Source: Clostridia bacterium (GTDB lineage Bacteria; Bacillota; Clostridia; Oscillospirales; CAG-272). Taken from it: a stretch of 34,980 nucleotides of DNA. The stretch is taken from positions 1 through 34,980 of the forward strand of contig JAFTRA010000010.1 in NCBI GenBank assembly GCA_017462485.1, in the 5' to 3' direction. Numbering within the stretch: position 1 is the stretch's first letter; each line of letters starts with the position of its first letter. The position numbers and the translations under genes were made by a program. Under the pieces are notes generated by a model that was given only the letters and a program-made list of their open reading frames with translations, was not told the DNA's origin and did no database searches. Of this stretch, positions 21,050 to 29,019 are shown piece after piece.

Positions 21050-22861
21050 ATGGAAAGTACGAATTTCAGTACAAAAGATACAGAAAAGAAAACTAAGATT
21101 TACAAAAGCAGGCATTTAGTCTCCGAAGAGATTTGCAAAAACAAAAACGAAAGCGAGTCGCAAAAAAGAAAAAAGCTTGATGGATTTCTCCTCACTCAAA
21201 TGGTTCGTGGAGGCGCTGACGAGCTGCGCTCGAATGCCGAAGAGGTCAATCGACTGAACGTATTCCCCGTTCCCGACGGAGACACGGGGGATAATATGAG
21301 TATGACGATAGACTCGGGAGTTGCCGCAATAGACGGACTTAATACGGGGGACCTTGCCGAAGTTATGCGAGTTTTATCTCACGGAATGCTTCTTGGCGCA
21401 AGAGGTAACTCCGGAGTTATCCTTTCACAGTTTTTTGCGGGCGTCGCCTCCGGGTTTGAGAACTCAAGTGACGCAGACCCTAAAACGCTTGGAGCTGCGC
21501 TTGAGCTTGGCGTAAAGCAGGCTTATGAAACTGTTATGACTCCCACCGAGGGTACGATACTTACGGTAGCCAGAGAAGCGGTAGAATACGCTGTATCAAA
21601 AATCACGCCCAGGACTACCATAAGAAGCTTTTTCGGAAATTTCGTTCGTGAGATGCACGCTTCGGTGGAAAGAACTCCCGAGCTTCTTCCCGCCTTAAAG
21701 GAAGCGGGCGTGGTTGACAGCGGCGGAGCCGGACTTTTCTATATAATGGACGGCTTCAACAGAGTTCTTAACGGTGAAAAAATACCAAATAGTACCGCAA
21801 AGCAAAAAAAGGACAAAACGGAAATACGCGCGCACGGCTTTGACGAGTCGAGCGAGATGACCTACGCTTATTGCACCGAGACTTTGGTGCAGCTTACCAA
21901 AAAGAAGTGCGACGTTGACCGCTTCGATATAGAAAACTTACGTTCATATCTTAACGAAATAGGAGATTCGGTGGCTACGGTCAAAAGCGGAAGTATTGTG
22001 AAAATCCATACGCACACCTACGCTCCGAACAAGGTACTCGAGGCGGCATTAAAGGTTGGAGAGCTTATATCCGTTAAGGTTGAAAATATGTCCGTGCAGC
22101 ACAGCGAGCTTGACGGGGGCGATAATAAATCAGTAAAGCCGACGGAAGAAAAAGCAGCGAGCGGATTAGAGAAAGAGGGCAAAAAAACGGACGGTATGCG
22201 CAAAAAATACGGAGTCGTTGCGGTTGCTTCGGGAAAAGGAATAGCAGAGCTTTTTAGAAACCTCGGAGCTGACGAAACGGTATTCGGCGGCCAGACGAAC
22301 AATCCCTCCGCAAACGATTTTCTAGAGGCGTTCCTCCGAATAGACGCCGATTATATTTTTGTTTTGCCTAACAATTCGAATATATTTCTTGCAGCAGAAC
22401 AAGCAGCATCAATGTATGAAAAGTCAAAGGTTTTCGTCATAAAAACGAAATCCATAGGTACGGGATACGTGGCGCTTTCGTGCATAAATTTTGAGAGAAG
22501 CTCTCCGTACGAAATAATAGACGAGGTAGAAAAGACTACGAAGGATGTAATTTCAGGCTTTATCGCGCCTGCGATAAGAGATACTAATATTGACGGCTTC
22601 AAGGTTAAAGTCGGAGACACGATAGGAGTTATAGACAAGACCGTTGCGGTCTGTTGTGCAAAACGAAGCTCTGCGGCTCTTTCTCTTGCCAAAAAAATGC
22701 TTAAAGAAAAGCACACGCTGACGGTCTTCTTCGGCTGCGACACATCACAGGCCGAAGCACAAAAGCTTATTGACAAGATAAAAAAATCCCGCCCCGACAG
22801 AGAAGCTTATCTCATTGACTCGGGGCAGGAAATTTATCCTTATATATTTATTGCTGAATAA
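21050..22861 (+). CDS. fakA: Fatty acid kinase FakA (DAK2/YloV family)
   Basis: The 603-residue protein has an N-terminal DhaL-like ATP domain (NVFPVPDGDTGDNMSMTI, with the Mg-binding aspartates, and HGMLLGARGNSGVILSQ). A middle domain (KIHTHTYAPNKVLEAAL) and a C-terminal DegV-like domain follow, ending YPYIFIAE. FakA phosphorylates FakB-bound fatty acids to acyl-phosphate for PlsX/PlsY phospholipid synthesis. An unusual feature is the ~45-residue charged N-terminal extension (rich in K, E, S, T) before the canonical start near LDGFLLTQMVRGGADEL. The interdomain linker around 355-385 is also charged and low-complexity. TAGGAG precedes ATG 21050. It ends 10 bp from the convergent copA stop, with no obvious terminator between. 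Confidence 0.93.
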   Translation: MESTNFSTKDTEKKTKIYKSRHLVSEEICKNKNESESQKRKKLDGFLLTQMVRGGADELRSNAEEVNRLNVFPVPDGDTGDNMSMTIDSGVAAIDGLNTGDLAEVMRVLSHGMLLGARGNSGVILSQFFAGVASGFENSSDADPKTLGAALELGVKQAYETVMTPTEGTILTVAREAVEYAVSKITPRTTIRSFFGNFVREMHASVERTPELLPALKEAGVVDSGGAGLFYIMDGFNRVLNGEKIPNSTAKQKKDKTEIRAHGFDESSEMTYAYCTETLVQLTKKKCDVDRFDIENLRSYLNEIGDSVATVKSGSIVKIHTHTYAPNKVLEAALKVGELISVKVENMSVQHSELDGGDNKSVKPTEEKAASGLEKEGKKTDGMRKKYGVVAVASGKGIAELFRNLGADETVFGGQTNNPSANDFLEAFLRIDADYIFVLPNNSNIFLAAEQAASMYEKSKVFVIKTKSIGTGYVALSCINFERSSPYEIIDEVEKTTKDVISGFIAPAIRDTNIDGFKVKVGDTIGVIDKTVAVCCAKRSSAALSLAKKMLKEKHTLTVFFGCDTSQAEAQKLIDKIKKSRPDREAYLIDSGQEIYPYIFIAE

Positions 22862-22871
22862 CCGTTTTTTA

Positions 22872-25481
22872 TTAAAGCACCTTGTAACCTGCAGCGGTAA
22901 CTATATCACGAAGCGCATTAACGTTTTCTTCGGTTACCATAGCGCCCTTGACGAGAACTATTTTTGCCATTCCCTTCTCGTGCGACACGTCTGCAGAGAA
23001 TACAAGCTCAGACTCCTCGAGCGCGCTCTTTACTCTGCCAGAGCAGTGATGGCACATCATACCCTCAATACTAAGCTTGACCGTCTTTTTCATTTCCATA
23101 TCTCCCTCTTCTTCGTTTGTTTCAAAGTCATTTATATTTGTTTTAATATTTACCGGCGCCGTTTCCTTGGAATCGGCGTTCGTTTTTTGCGATTTTAATG
23201 CCTTTTTTGATACACGGGTGGGGTCAAACAGATTTAACCTTAAGGCGTTACTTACTACGAGAAAGCTTGATATACTCATAGCCGCCGCACCGAACATAGG
23301 CTTAAGGCTCCAGCCGAAAGCTCCTATAAACACGCCTGCCGCAAGGGGTATTCCGACTAAGTTATAGCAAAATGCCCAGAAAAGATTCTCATACACGTTA
23401 AGAAGAACTCTTCTTCCGAGTTTTATGGCAGCAACAACGCCCGACATACCGCCCCGTGCTAAAACAACGTCGGCAGAATCAATAGCCACGTCAGCTCCCT
23501 TACCTACCGCTATTCCGACGTCGGCTTCGGTCAAGGCAACCGAATCGTTTATTCCGTCGCCAACCATAGCTACGGCACGTCCGCCCGCGGAAAGCTCTTT
23601 TATTACCTTTGCCTTATCAAGAGGTAAAACCTCCGAAACAACTCGGTTAATTCCGACACGCCCTGACACGTATTCGGCAGATTTGCGGTTATCACCCGTT
23701 ATCATAACGGTTTCTATTCCAAGAGATTGAAGACCTTTTATTGCCTCGGCACTGTCGTCTCTTATCCTATCCGCAACAGCGATAAGACCTAAAATCCTTC
23801 CGCACTCGGCAAAAATCAGCACCGTTTTTCCCTCAGCAGAAAGCCTATCAAAATCGACAAGGAGCTTACCCGAAAGGTCGGTGGACGCTTCCCTTTGAAT
23901 GAATGCTCTGTTTCCTCCGAAAATGCGATTTCCGCCCACGATGCCGCTTACTCCTCCAAGCTGCGCCAGAAATTCTTCGCATACGGGATATTCGAGCGAA
24001 TGTAGATTGTTTTTCTCAGCCACTATAGCGCGGGCAAGGGGATGCTCGCTCTTTTCTTCGAGCGATATCGCAAGCTTGAGAAGCTCACCGCTATCAACAC
24101 CTGCTGAGGATATTACGTCTTTAACCTCAGGCTTGCCCTCGGTTATAGTACCAGTTTTGTCAAACGCGACGGTTTTGATTTTTCCTGCCGCTTCAAGACC
24201 TGCGGCGGTCTTAAACAGTATTCCGTGCTTTGCGCCAACACCGCTTCCCACCATTATTGCAACGGGAGTCGCAAGCCCAAGAGCGCACGGACAGCTTATA
24301 ACAAGCACCGTTACGGCTCTTTCAAGAGCTACGCCAACGTCCACCCGAAGAAACAGCCACGTGATGAGCGTTATAACGGATACGAGAATTACGAACGGTA
24401 CGAAAACGCCTGCAACCTTGTCAGCCGCCTTTGCGACCGGAGCTTTACTTCCGGAGGCTTCCTTAACCATTTTTATAACTGCAGCGATAGCGGTCTGCTC
24501 TCCAACCTTCACAGCTTCGATTTTTGCATAGCCCGAAAGCACCGTGGTTGCGCCGAAAACAGAAGCTCCGACTGTTTTATCGACGGGAATCGACTCGCCC
24601 GTCAAGGCAGACTCATCTACCGAAATTTCTCCGAAAATTACTTTTCCGTCAACCGCAAGATTTTCTCCTCTTTTAGCGATAAAGACATCTCCGACCTTTA
24701 TTTCCTTCACGGGAATCACGGTCTCTTCTCCGTCTCTTATTACCGTTACCATTTTAGGAGTCAGGTCCATAAGAGATTTAATCGCGGAGGTAGTTTTACC
24801 CTTTGCGTGCGCTTCAAGAAGCTTGCCCACGGTTATAAGCACCAGAATCATCGCCGCTGACTCAAAATAGAGTCCGTGGAGCCTTGAATGAGCTAAAGCC
24901 ACGTCGCCCGACACTAAATCAGACGACATAAGATATACGATAACGACGCTGTAAACGAAGGATACGAAGGAGCCCAGCGCCACCAGCGTGTCCATATTGG
25001 GAGAGAGCTTTATAATTCCCTTTGCTCCGTTTATGAAAAAGCGCTTATTGATTATCATTACGATAGCCGAGAGAATCATCTCGCTTAAAGCAATCGCAAT
25101 AGGATTATTTGCCATAAAGGCGGGTAAGGGTAAGGAGAGCATCATATGCCCCATTGATATATACATAAGAACTAGAAGCAGAGCGAGTGAAAAAACGAGA
25201 CGTATCGCAGTACGGTTTTTTTCCAAATCGTCTATATTGCTCGAGGACTCGCTCTCACCCTTTGATTCATTGTTTATTCCCTCGGGTCTTGCGGAATATC
25301 CGGCGCGCTTTACGGCAAGCGAAATCTCGTCGGAAGAAGCATCGCCGACAACGTCCATCGTGCCAAGCAAAAGATTAACCTCGCACCCCTCGACCCCCTC
25401 GAGCGCAGAAACTGCCTTTTCAACTCTCGCAACGCAAGCGGCGCAGCTCATTCCGCTCACCTTGTATCTTTTTTTATCCAC
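22872..25481 (-). CDS. copA: Copper-transporting P1B-type ATPase with N- and C-terminal HMA domains
   Basis: The 869-residue protein starts with a heavy-metal domain (GMSCAACVARVEKAV; C13, C16). P-type core features follow: TGES actuator loop, the CPC metal site in VISCPCALGLATP, DKTGT phosphorylation site, SEHPLARAI, MITGDN and GDGINDS. The last membrane helices show the Cu(I) signature (YNLVGIPLAAG, MSISSFLVVSNALRL). A second heavy-metal domain is fused at the C-terminus (about 797-869; GMMCHHCSG with C810 and C813), joined by a charged linker. It exports Cu(I) from the cytosol. The C-terminal domain resembles a free CopZ chaperone and has its own ribosome-site-like sequence. A consensus promoter and DtxR-like palindrome lie upstream. 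Confidence 0.95.
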   Translation of the reverse strand: MDKKRYKVSGMSCAACVARVEKAVSALEGVEGCEVNLLLGTMDVVGDASSDEISLAVKRAGYSARPEGINNESKGESESSSNIDDLEKNRTAIRLVFSLALLLVLMYISMGHMMLSLPLPAFMANNPIAIALSEMILSAIVMIINKRFFINGAKGIIKLSPNMDTLVALGSFVSFVYSVVIVYLMSSDLVSGDVALAHSRLHGLYFESAAMILVLITVGKLLEAHAKGKTTSAIKSLMDLTPKMVTVIRDGEETVIPVKEIKVGDVFIAKRGENLAVDGKVIFGEISVDESALTGESIPVDKTVGASVFGATTVLSGYAKIEAVKVGEQTAIAAVIKMVKEASGSKAPVAKAADKVAGVFVPFVILVSVITLITWLFLRVDVGVALERAVTVLVISCPCALGLATPVAIMVGSGVGAKHGILFKTAAGLEAAGKIKTVAFDKTGTITEGKPEVKDVISSAGVDSGELLKLAISLEEKSEHPLARAIVAEKNNLHSLEYPVCEEFLAQLGGVSGIVGGNRIFGGNRAFIQREASTDLSGKLLVDFDRLSAEGKTVLIFAECGRILGLIAVADRIRDDSAEAIKGLQSLGIETVMITGDNRKSAEYVSGRVGINRVVSEVLPLDKAKVIKELSAGGRAVAMVGDGINDSVALTEADVGIAVGKGADVAIDSADVVLARGGMSGVVAAIKLGRRVLLNVYENLFWAFCYNLVGIPLAAGVFIGAFGWSLKPMFGAAAMSISSFLVVSNALRLNLFDPTRVSKKALKSQKTNADSKETAPVNIKTNINDFETNEEEGDMEMKKTVKLSIEGMMCHHCSGRVKSALEESELVFSADVSHEKGMAKIVLVKGAMVTEENVNALRDIVTAAGYKVL
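23091..23109 (-). promoter_or_regulatory. Internal ribosome site for a standalone C-terminal HMA domain
   Basis: Within copA (minus strand) GAGGGAG is followed by ATATGGAA and ATG (codon 797). The spacing to this ATG is 8 nt, which is optimal. Initiation here would yield a 73-residue CopZ-like protein (MKKTVKLSIEGMMCHHCSG...). Confidence 0.45.
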
Positions 25482-25544
25482 TTTATTTTCCTCTGTGTCT
25501 TTTTTGGGATATCGTATTATACTTTAGTAATTATTTTCCAAAGC

Positions 25545-25564
25545 GAGTTAGCATATGCAAACTC
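25545..25564 (-). promoter_or_regulatory. DtxR-like palindrome at the copA start site
   Basis: GAGTTTGC-ATAT-GCTAACTC (minus strand) is palindromic at 18 of 20 positions. It begins 9 nt after the -10 box, the same geometry as the feoA operator at 6231-6249. Confidence 0.7.
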
Positions 25565-25573
25565 ACCTTTATT

Positions 25574-25602
25574 ATTATATATTCTTTCTCTCCGTTTGTC
25601 AA
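25574..25602 (-). promoter_or_regulatory. Consensus promoter of copA
   Basis: Perfect TTGACA (25602-25597), a 17-bp spacer and perfect TATAAT (25579-25574) on the minus strand. The leader to ATG 25481 is about 85 nt and carries a second, weaker TATAAT near 25516-25521 without a good -35. Confidence 0.9.
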
Positions 25603-25670
25603 GTTCGAGGTTGAAAAATACGATGCCATATTGGTAAAAATTGAAATAATCAAAGCGTAAGATTTACAGA

Positions 25671-25740
25671 AACTCGGCTCAGGTTATGATTTAAACAAAC
25701 TCGGCTATGGTTTCTATTGACAGAAGAATTCGGTTATGGT
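25671..25740. repeat. Three degenerate direct repeats over the helicase promoter
   Basis: AACTCGGCTCAGGTTATG (25671), AACTCGGCTATGGTTT (25698) and AATTCGGTTATGGT (25727) repeat at 27-29 bp intervals. The third overlaps the spacer and -10 of the promoter. They could be regulator sites or a local duplication. Confidence 0.55.
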
Positions 25741-25745
25741 AAAAT
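25717..25745 (+). promoter_or_regulatory. Promoter of the helicase gene
   Basis: TTGACA (25717-25722), a 17-bp spacer and TAAAAT (25740-25745), 51 bp before ATG 25797. Confidence 0.8.
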
Positions 25746-25796
25746 AAATAGGCATACAGCAAGTAAATTCGAACAGTCCGTGAAAGGAGGAGAAAT

Positions 25797-28184
25797 ATGA
25801 AATACGACACATCTTCGGGAAAGCTTTCCGTCAGCGTAAGAGAAGCCGTTGCTACCGCAAGGCGCGGCATCAGCGGATATACGCCGCTCGATAGTGAAGA
25901 GCCCGAATTTTCCACTTCTCCTCTGCCGGATTTCTATAAAAATGACAATAAACGTTTACTTTCTCGTGATTTTGATATTGAAAATTATACTTTCTGCGTC
26001 TATGGAGAATTAAACTTTGCAAAAGAAGACGAGATACATTTTATTTCTACGATTCCCACGGTAAAGGACTCGAAAAAGGGGGAGGTCGTAAAACAGACAC
26101 GGGGCGAAGCGTTTATGCTTGGCGCTATGTATCTCTTCTCGGAAAAAGAGAATTTTGACTCCCTGAATATCAAAATACTATATATTGCATCAGACACGCG
26201 AGAGGTAAAGGAAACGGAAGAGACCGTTACCCGTGATAAGCTTTTCGCATTTTTTGACAAATGTATGAGAGAGCTATGCGACTCGGGAAAAGCCGAGATT
26301 GAGAAGGTAACGAAAAGGCTTCCTTCTATGAAGATGGTAAAATTCCCCTACGGCAAGGCTCGTGACGGACAGGACGAATTTATTCGCACCGCTTACAAGG
26401 CAATAGCCAGAGGCTCACGCCTTTATGCCACAGCACCGACAGGCACAGGTAAAACCGTTTCGGCTCTCTTCCCCGCCATTCGCGCGCTTGGAAATAAAAA
26501 GTGCGAAAAGGTCTTCTATCTCACCCCTAAGCAGACTACCGCCACGGCAGCCAAGGAGTGCATTGAAAAGCTTTCCGAAAACGGAGCGAAAATACGCTCG
26601 GTCATACTCATAGCAAAGGAAAAGCTTTGCAAAAATTCTCTCGTTTGCCGCGAGAGTAAGCGACTTTGCAAAAATCTTTCCTCGGGGCATATGAAGGATG
26701 CCGTAATGGCGCTCTTCGATGCGGATATACCAACCGTATCCCCCTCGGAAATTTCAAAATTCGCAGAAGAGTTCGGGGTTTGCCCATACGAGCTTTCGCT
26801 CACCTACTCGGAGCTTTGCGACGTTATAATATGCGACTTCAATTATCTCTTTGACCCGCAGGTTTATATAAGGCGCTTCTTCTCTCACGGTGGAAACTAC
26901 GCTTTCCTAATAGACGAGGCGCATAACCTCTCGGAGCGCGCGAGAGAAATGTACAGTGCTGAAATTTCACTTGCCGATATACAGAATACCGAGCCGCTTG
27001 GCACGTTTTCGGAGCTAAAAAGATTAGCCTCTGACGTCTCAGAAGCCTTTAAGCTTATTCTTCTTCCGCTCCTTCACGACGAAGTGCGGCGTGACAAGGA
27101 CGGTATTCCTCATGGAGCGTATCACACACGCTCCCTCCCCGGTGAATTCTATACGCTTTTCTCAAAGCTTTCAGAGGTGGCAGAGAACGAGCTTTTCGCA
27201 AGCTTTTCGGCAAAAGACGAGGAAAAAGATGCGAGAATAAGCTATTTGCGTGAATACCTTTTCAAAGTAAATAAATTCTATAATGCCGTTTTACGATTCG
27301 ACGATGGATTTGAGCTATTTGCTTTTCTTGACGGTGATGAGCTTCGCGCAAAAATATTCTGTCTTGACACGGGTGGGGTTATAAGTAGCCGACTCGACCT
27401 TGGAAAAAGTGCGGTTCTTTTCTCGGGAACTCTATCCCCCTTATCCTATTACCGCTCGGTGCTTGGCGGAGACCGTTCTTCGATGACTCTCACGCTTGAT
27501 TCTCCGTTTTCTCCCGAGCAGCTTTCCGTATCCGTTATGGACAAAATAACGACGAGATTTTCCGAGCGCGAGGACTCGCTTCTTGCGGTATGCCGTGTTA
27601 TTGCCGCAACGCTTTCGGCAAGGCGCGGAAATTATATGATATTCTCTCCCTCGTTCGCATATGCAGAGGCTCTTGCAAATGCATTCTCGAAAAAATATCC
27701 TAAAATAAAGATGATACTGCAAAAGCCTAACATGACACGGAAAGAAAAGGACGATTTTCTTCTCGAATTTTCAAAAAGCAACGGCACGTATCTTGCCGCA
27801 TTCTGCGTTATGGGTGGAATCTACTCCGAAGGAATAGACCTCTCGGGTGACAAGCTGATTGGCGCGATAATAGTAGGTATTGGAATGCCCTCGCTTTCAT
27901 TCGAGCGTGAGGCTATTGCGGCATATTACCAGGAAAAGCTTGAATCGGGAACAGAATACGCATATATTTATCCGGGAATGAACAGAGTTTTGCAGGCGGC
28001 AGGAAGAGTTATAAGAACGGAAGACGACAGAGGCGTTATAGTCCTCATAGACGACCGCTTTGACGACCCGATTTACAAGAAAACAGCACCGTCGCTATGG
28101 TCTGGAATGGAATTTTTACCAGACGCAAAAATTCTAAAGGAACGTCTTGAGGAATTCTGGCACGGAGTCGATGAAGAGGAATAA
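25797..28184 (+). CDS. XPD/DinG-type iron-sulfur DNA helicase
   Basis: The 795-residue superfamily 2 helicase has Walker A ATAPTGTGKTV (211-221). Four cysteines (C278, C284, C291, C329) are placed like the XPD iron-sulfur ligands (KEKLCKNSLVC...RLC ... GVCPYEL). It also has DEAH at 373-376 and motif VI QAAGRVIR near 735. The family unwinds DNA 5' to 3', usually in repair of R-loops or damage. The N-terminal ~190 residues occupy the place of the Cas4-like nuclease domain of related bacterial helicases, but the usual D-E-x-K residues are replaced (IHFISTIP). It is therefore probably a degenerate, non-catalytic version. AAAGGAGG precedes ATG 25797. It is monocistronic, with a clear terminator. 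Confidence 0.88.
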   Translation: MKYDTSSGKLSVSVREAVATARRGISGYTPLDSEEPEFSTSPLPDFYKNDNKRLLSRDFDIENYTFCVYGELNFAKEDEIHFISTIPTVKDSKKGEVVKQTRGEAFMLGAMYLFSEKENFDSLNIKILYIASDTREVKETEETVTRDKLFAFFDKCMRELCDSGKAEIEKVTKRLPSMKMVKFPYGKARDGQDEFIRTAYKAIARGSRLYATAPTGTGKTVSALFPAIRALGNKKCEKVFYLTPKQTTATAAKECIEKLSENGAKIRSVILIAKEKLCKNSLVCRESKRLCKNLSSGHMKDAVMALFDADIPTVSPSEISKFAEEFGVCPYELSLTYSELCDVIICDFNYLFDPQVYIRRFFSHGGNYAFLIDEAHNLSERAREMYSAEISLADIQNTEPLGTFSELKRLASDVSEAFKLILLPLLHDEVRRDKDGIPHGAYHTRSLPGEFYTLFSKLSEVAENELFASFSAKDEEKDARISYLREYLFKVNKFYNAVLRFDDGFELFAFLDGDELRAKIFCLDTGGVISSRLDLGKSAVLFSGTLSPLSYYRSVLGGDRSSMTLTLDSPFSPEQLSVSVMDKITTRFSEREDSLLAVCRVIAATLSARRGNYMIFSPSFAYAEALANAFSKKYPKIKMILQKPNMTRKEKDDFLLEFSKSNGTYLAAFCVMGGIYSEGIDLSGDKLIGAIIVGIGMPSLSFEREAIAAYYQEKLESGTEYAYIYPGMNRVLQAAGRVIRTEDDRGVIVLIDDRFDDPIYKKTAPSLWSGMEFLPDAKILKERLEEFWHGVDEEE

Positions 28185-28248
28185 ATACACCTCAGATTGC
28201 GCATTTTTGCAAATAATTGTTTTCATATTCAAACATTTTAATTAAAAG

Positions 28249-28290
28249 AGCGAGGAGAAACACAGTTTTCTCCTCGCTTTGCTTTTTTGT
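28249..28290 (+). terminator. Intrinsic terminator of the helicase gene
   Basis: AGCGAGGAGAAA (28249-28260) pairs perfectly with TTTCTCCTCGCT (28267-28278), followed by TTGCTTTTTT. Confidence 0.92.
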
Positions 28291-28404
28291 TTATATCAGC
28301 GTTTTCGTATCAGGATTCTTTGCCGGTAATCATAAGATTCCCTCACCGCTTTTTATAGATGATACTTTAATTTGTAATTTATAGTGCCGCTCTATGCGCA
28401 CGTT

Positions 28405-28734
28405 CTATGGATGATACGCCGTCAGCTTGATTATCAAATCAAGGTCATCGGGCTGAACCTTTGCCTCGTGGGCGGCTTTATTTCTCACCACGGCTCCGCA
28501 CCTTTCGCACTTATGCAAGATAACGTATCCACGCTTGGCGTCAGGCTCTGCGCCTGCGGGGCGCAGTATTCCGCGGCAGGAATTGGCACGGTCACCGGGG
28601 TTTATATCGACGTGCAGAGAGCATAAGCAAAACGGGCAGTGATTTCTCGAGGTGTAGCCAAGGGGTAAGACCTCTTTTCCGCAATTTTCACATATGAATC
28701 CGTTGTCATTTTTAGAAAATCTTTTCGTTTCCAT
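28405..28734 (-). CDS. RNHCP-domain zinc-ribbon protein
   Basis: The 109-residue protein carries the diagnostic RNHCP motif (30-34) with paired cysteines C15/C18, C33/C36 and C76/C79. That makes two or three zinc-ribbon half-sites. The C-terminal part contains VILHKCERCGAVVRNKAA. RNHCP proteins are small, widespread in Firmicutes and of unknown function; the zinc pairs suggest nucleic-acid binding. GAGGAAA precedes ATG 28734. It appears monocistronic. I saw no clear promoter in the 95 bp up to the divergent small ORF. Confidence 0.85.
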   Translation of the reverse strand: METKRFSKNDNGFICENCGKEVLPLGYTSRNHCPFCLCSLHVDINPGDRANSCRGILRPAGAEPDAKRGYVILHKCERCGAVVRNKAAHEAKVQPDDLDLIIKLTAYHP

Positions 28735-28752
28735 AAAATTTCCTCAATTAAA

Positions 28753-28782
28753 GTATTTTTTCTATCCCCCGGGGGAATGATA
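28753..28782 (+). promoter_or_regulatory. Possible forespore (sigma-F/G) promoter
   Basis: GTATT (28753-28757), 15 bp and GGGAATGATA (28773-28782) match the sigma-F pattern GYATA-N15-GGNNANANTR with two differences. The overlapping AATGATA resembles the sigma-G -10. The palindrome CCCCCGGGGG (28766-28775) overlaps it. Confidence 0.3.
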
Positions 28783-28829
28783 AATTTAACAATTTATACG
28801 GTCGCCTATGGCGGCGGAATGGAGTTTTT

Positions 28830-28934
28830 ATGAAAAGGATTCTTGGGATAGGAGCCGTTATTCTTATCTGTATGGCTCTCGGATTAAGCCTTAACGATGA
28901 ATTTGGAGAAATATCGTCGCTTATCATAAAATAA
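28830..28934 (+). CDS. Candidate 34-residue membrane peptide
   Basis: ATG 28830 opens a 34-codon frame (MKRILGIGAVILICMALGLS, then LNDEFGEISSLIIK) with GGAG 7 nt upstream. Residues 4-21 form one hydrophobic helix after a KR start, followed by an acidic amphipathic tail. This looks like a real small membrane protein rather than chance. It may be forespore-expressed, judging from the promoter-like sequence at 28753-28782, though that link is weak. A short AAAATAAG/CTTATTTT hairpin covers its stop codon. It is not SpoVM or any small protein I recognise. Confidence 0.45.
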   Translation: MKRILGIGAVILICMALGLSLNDEFGEISSLIIK

Positions 28935-29019
28935 GCGTCTAATCCTTATCATCTTATTTTAAGGCGCAGATACCTGTTTTCAGGCTAAGGCGCGGCTTCA
29001 GTTACGGAAAATTAACGGA

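Noticed and set aside
23899-24860. Long plus-strand ORFs opposite copA
   Set aside because: Antisense to the conserved P-type ATPase core; Ser/Thr/Pro/Ala-rich shadow translation with no domain.
25516-25521. Second TATAAT upstream of copA
   Set aside because: No acceptable -35 lies 16-18 bp upstream, whereas the promoter at 25574-25602 is fully consensus and has the operator in the same position as feoA.
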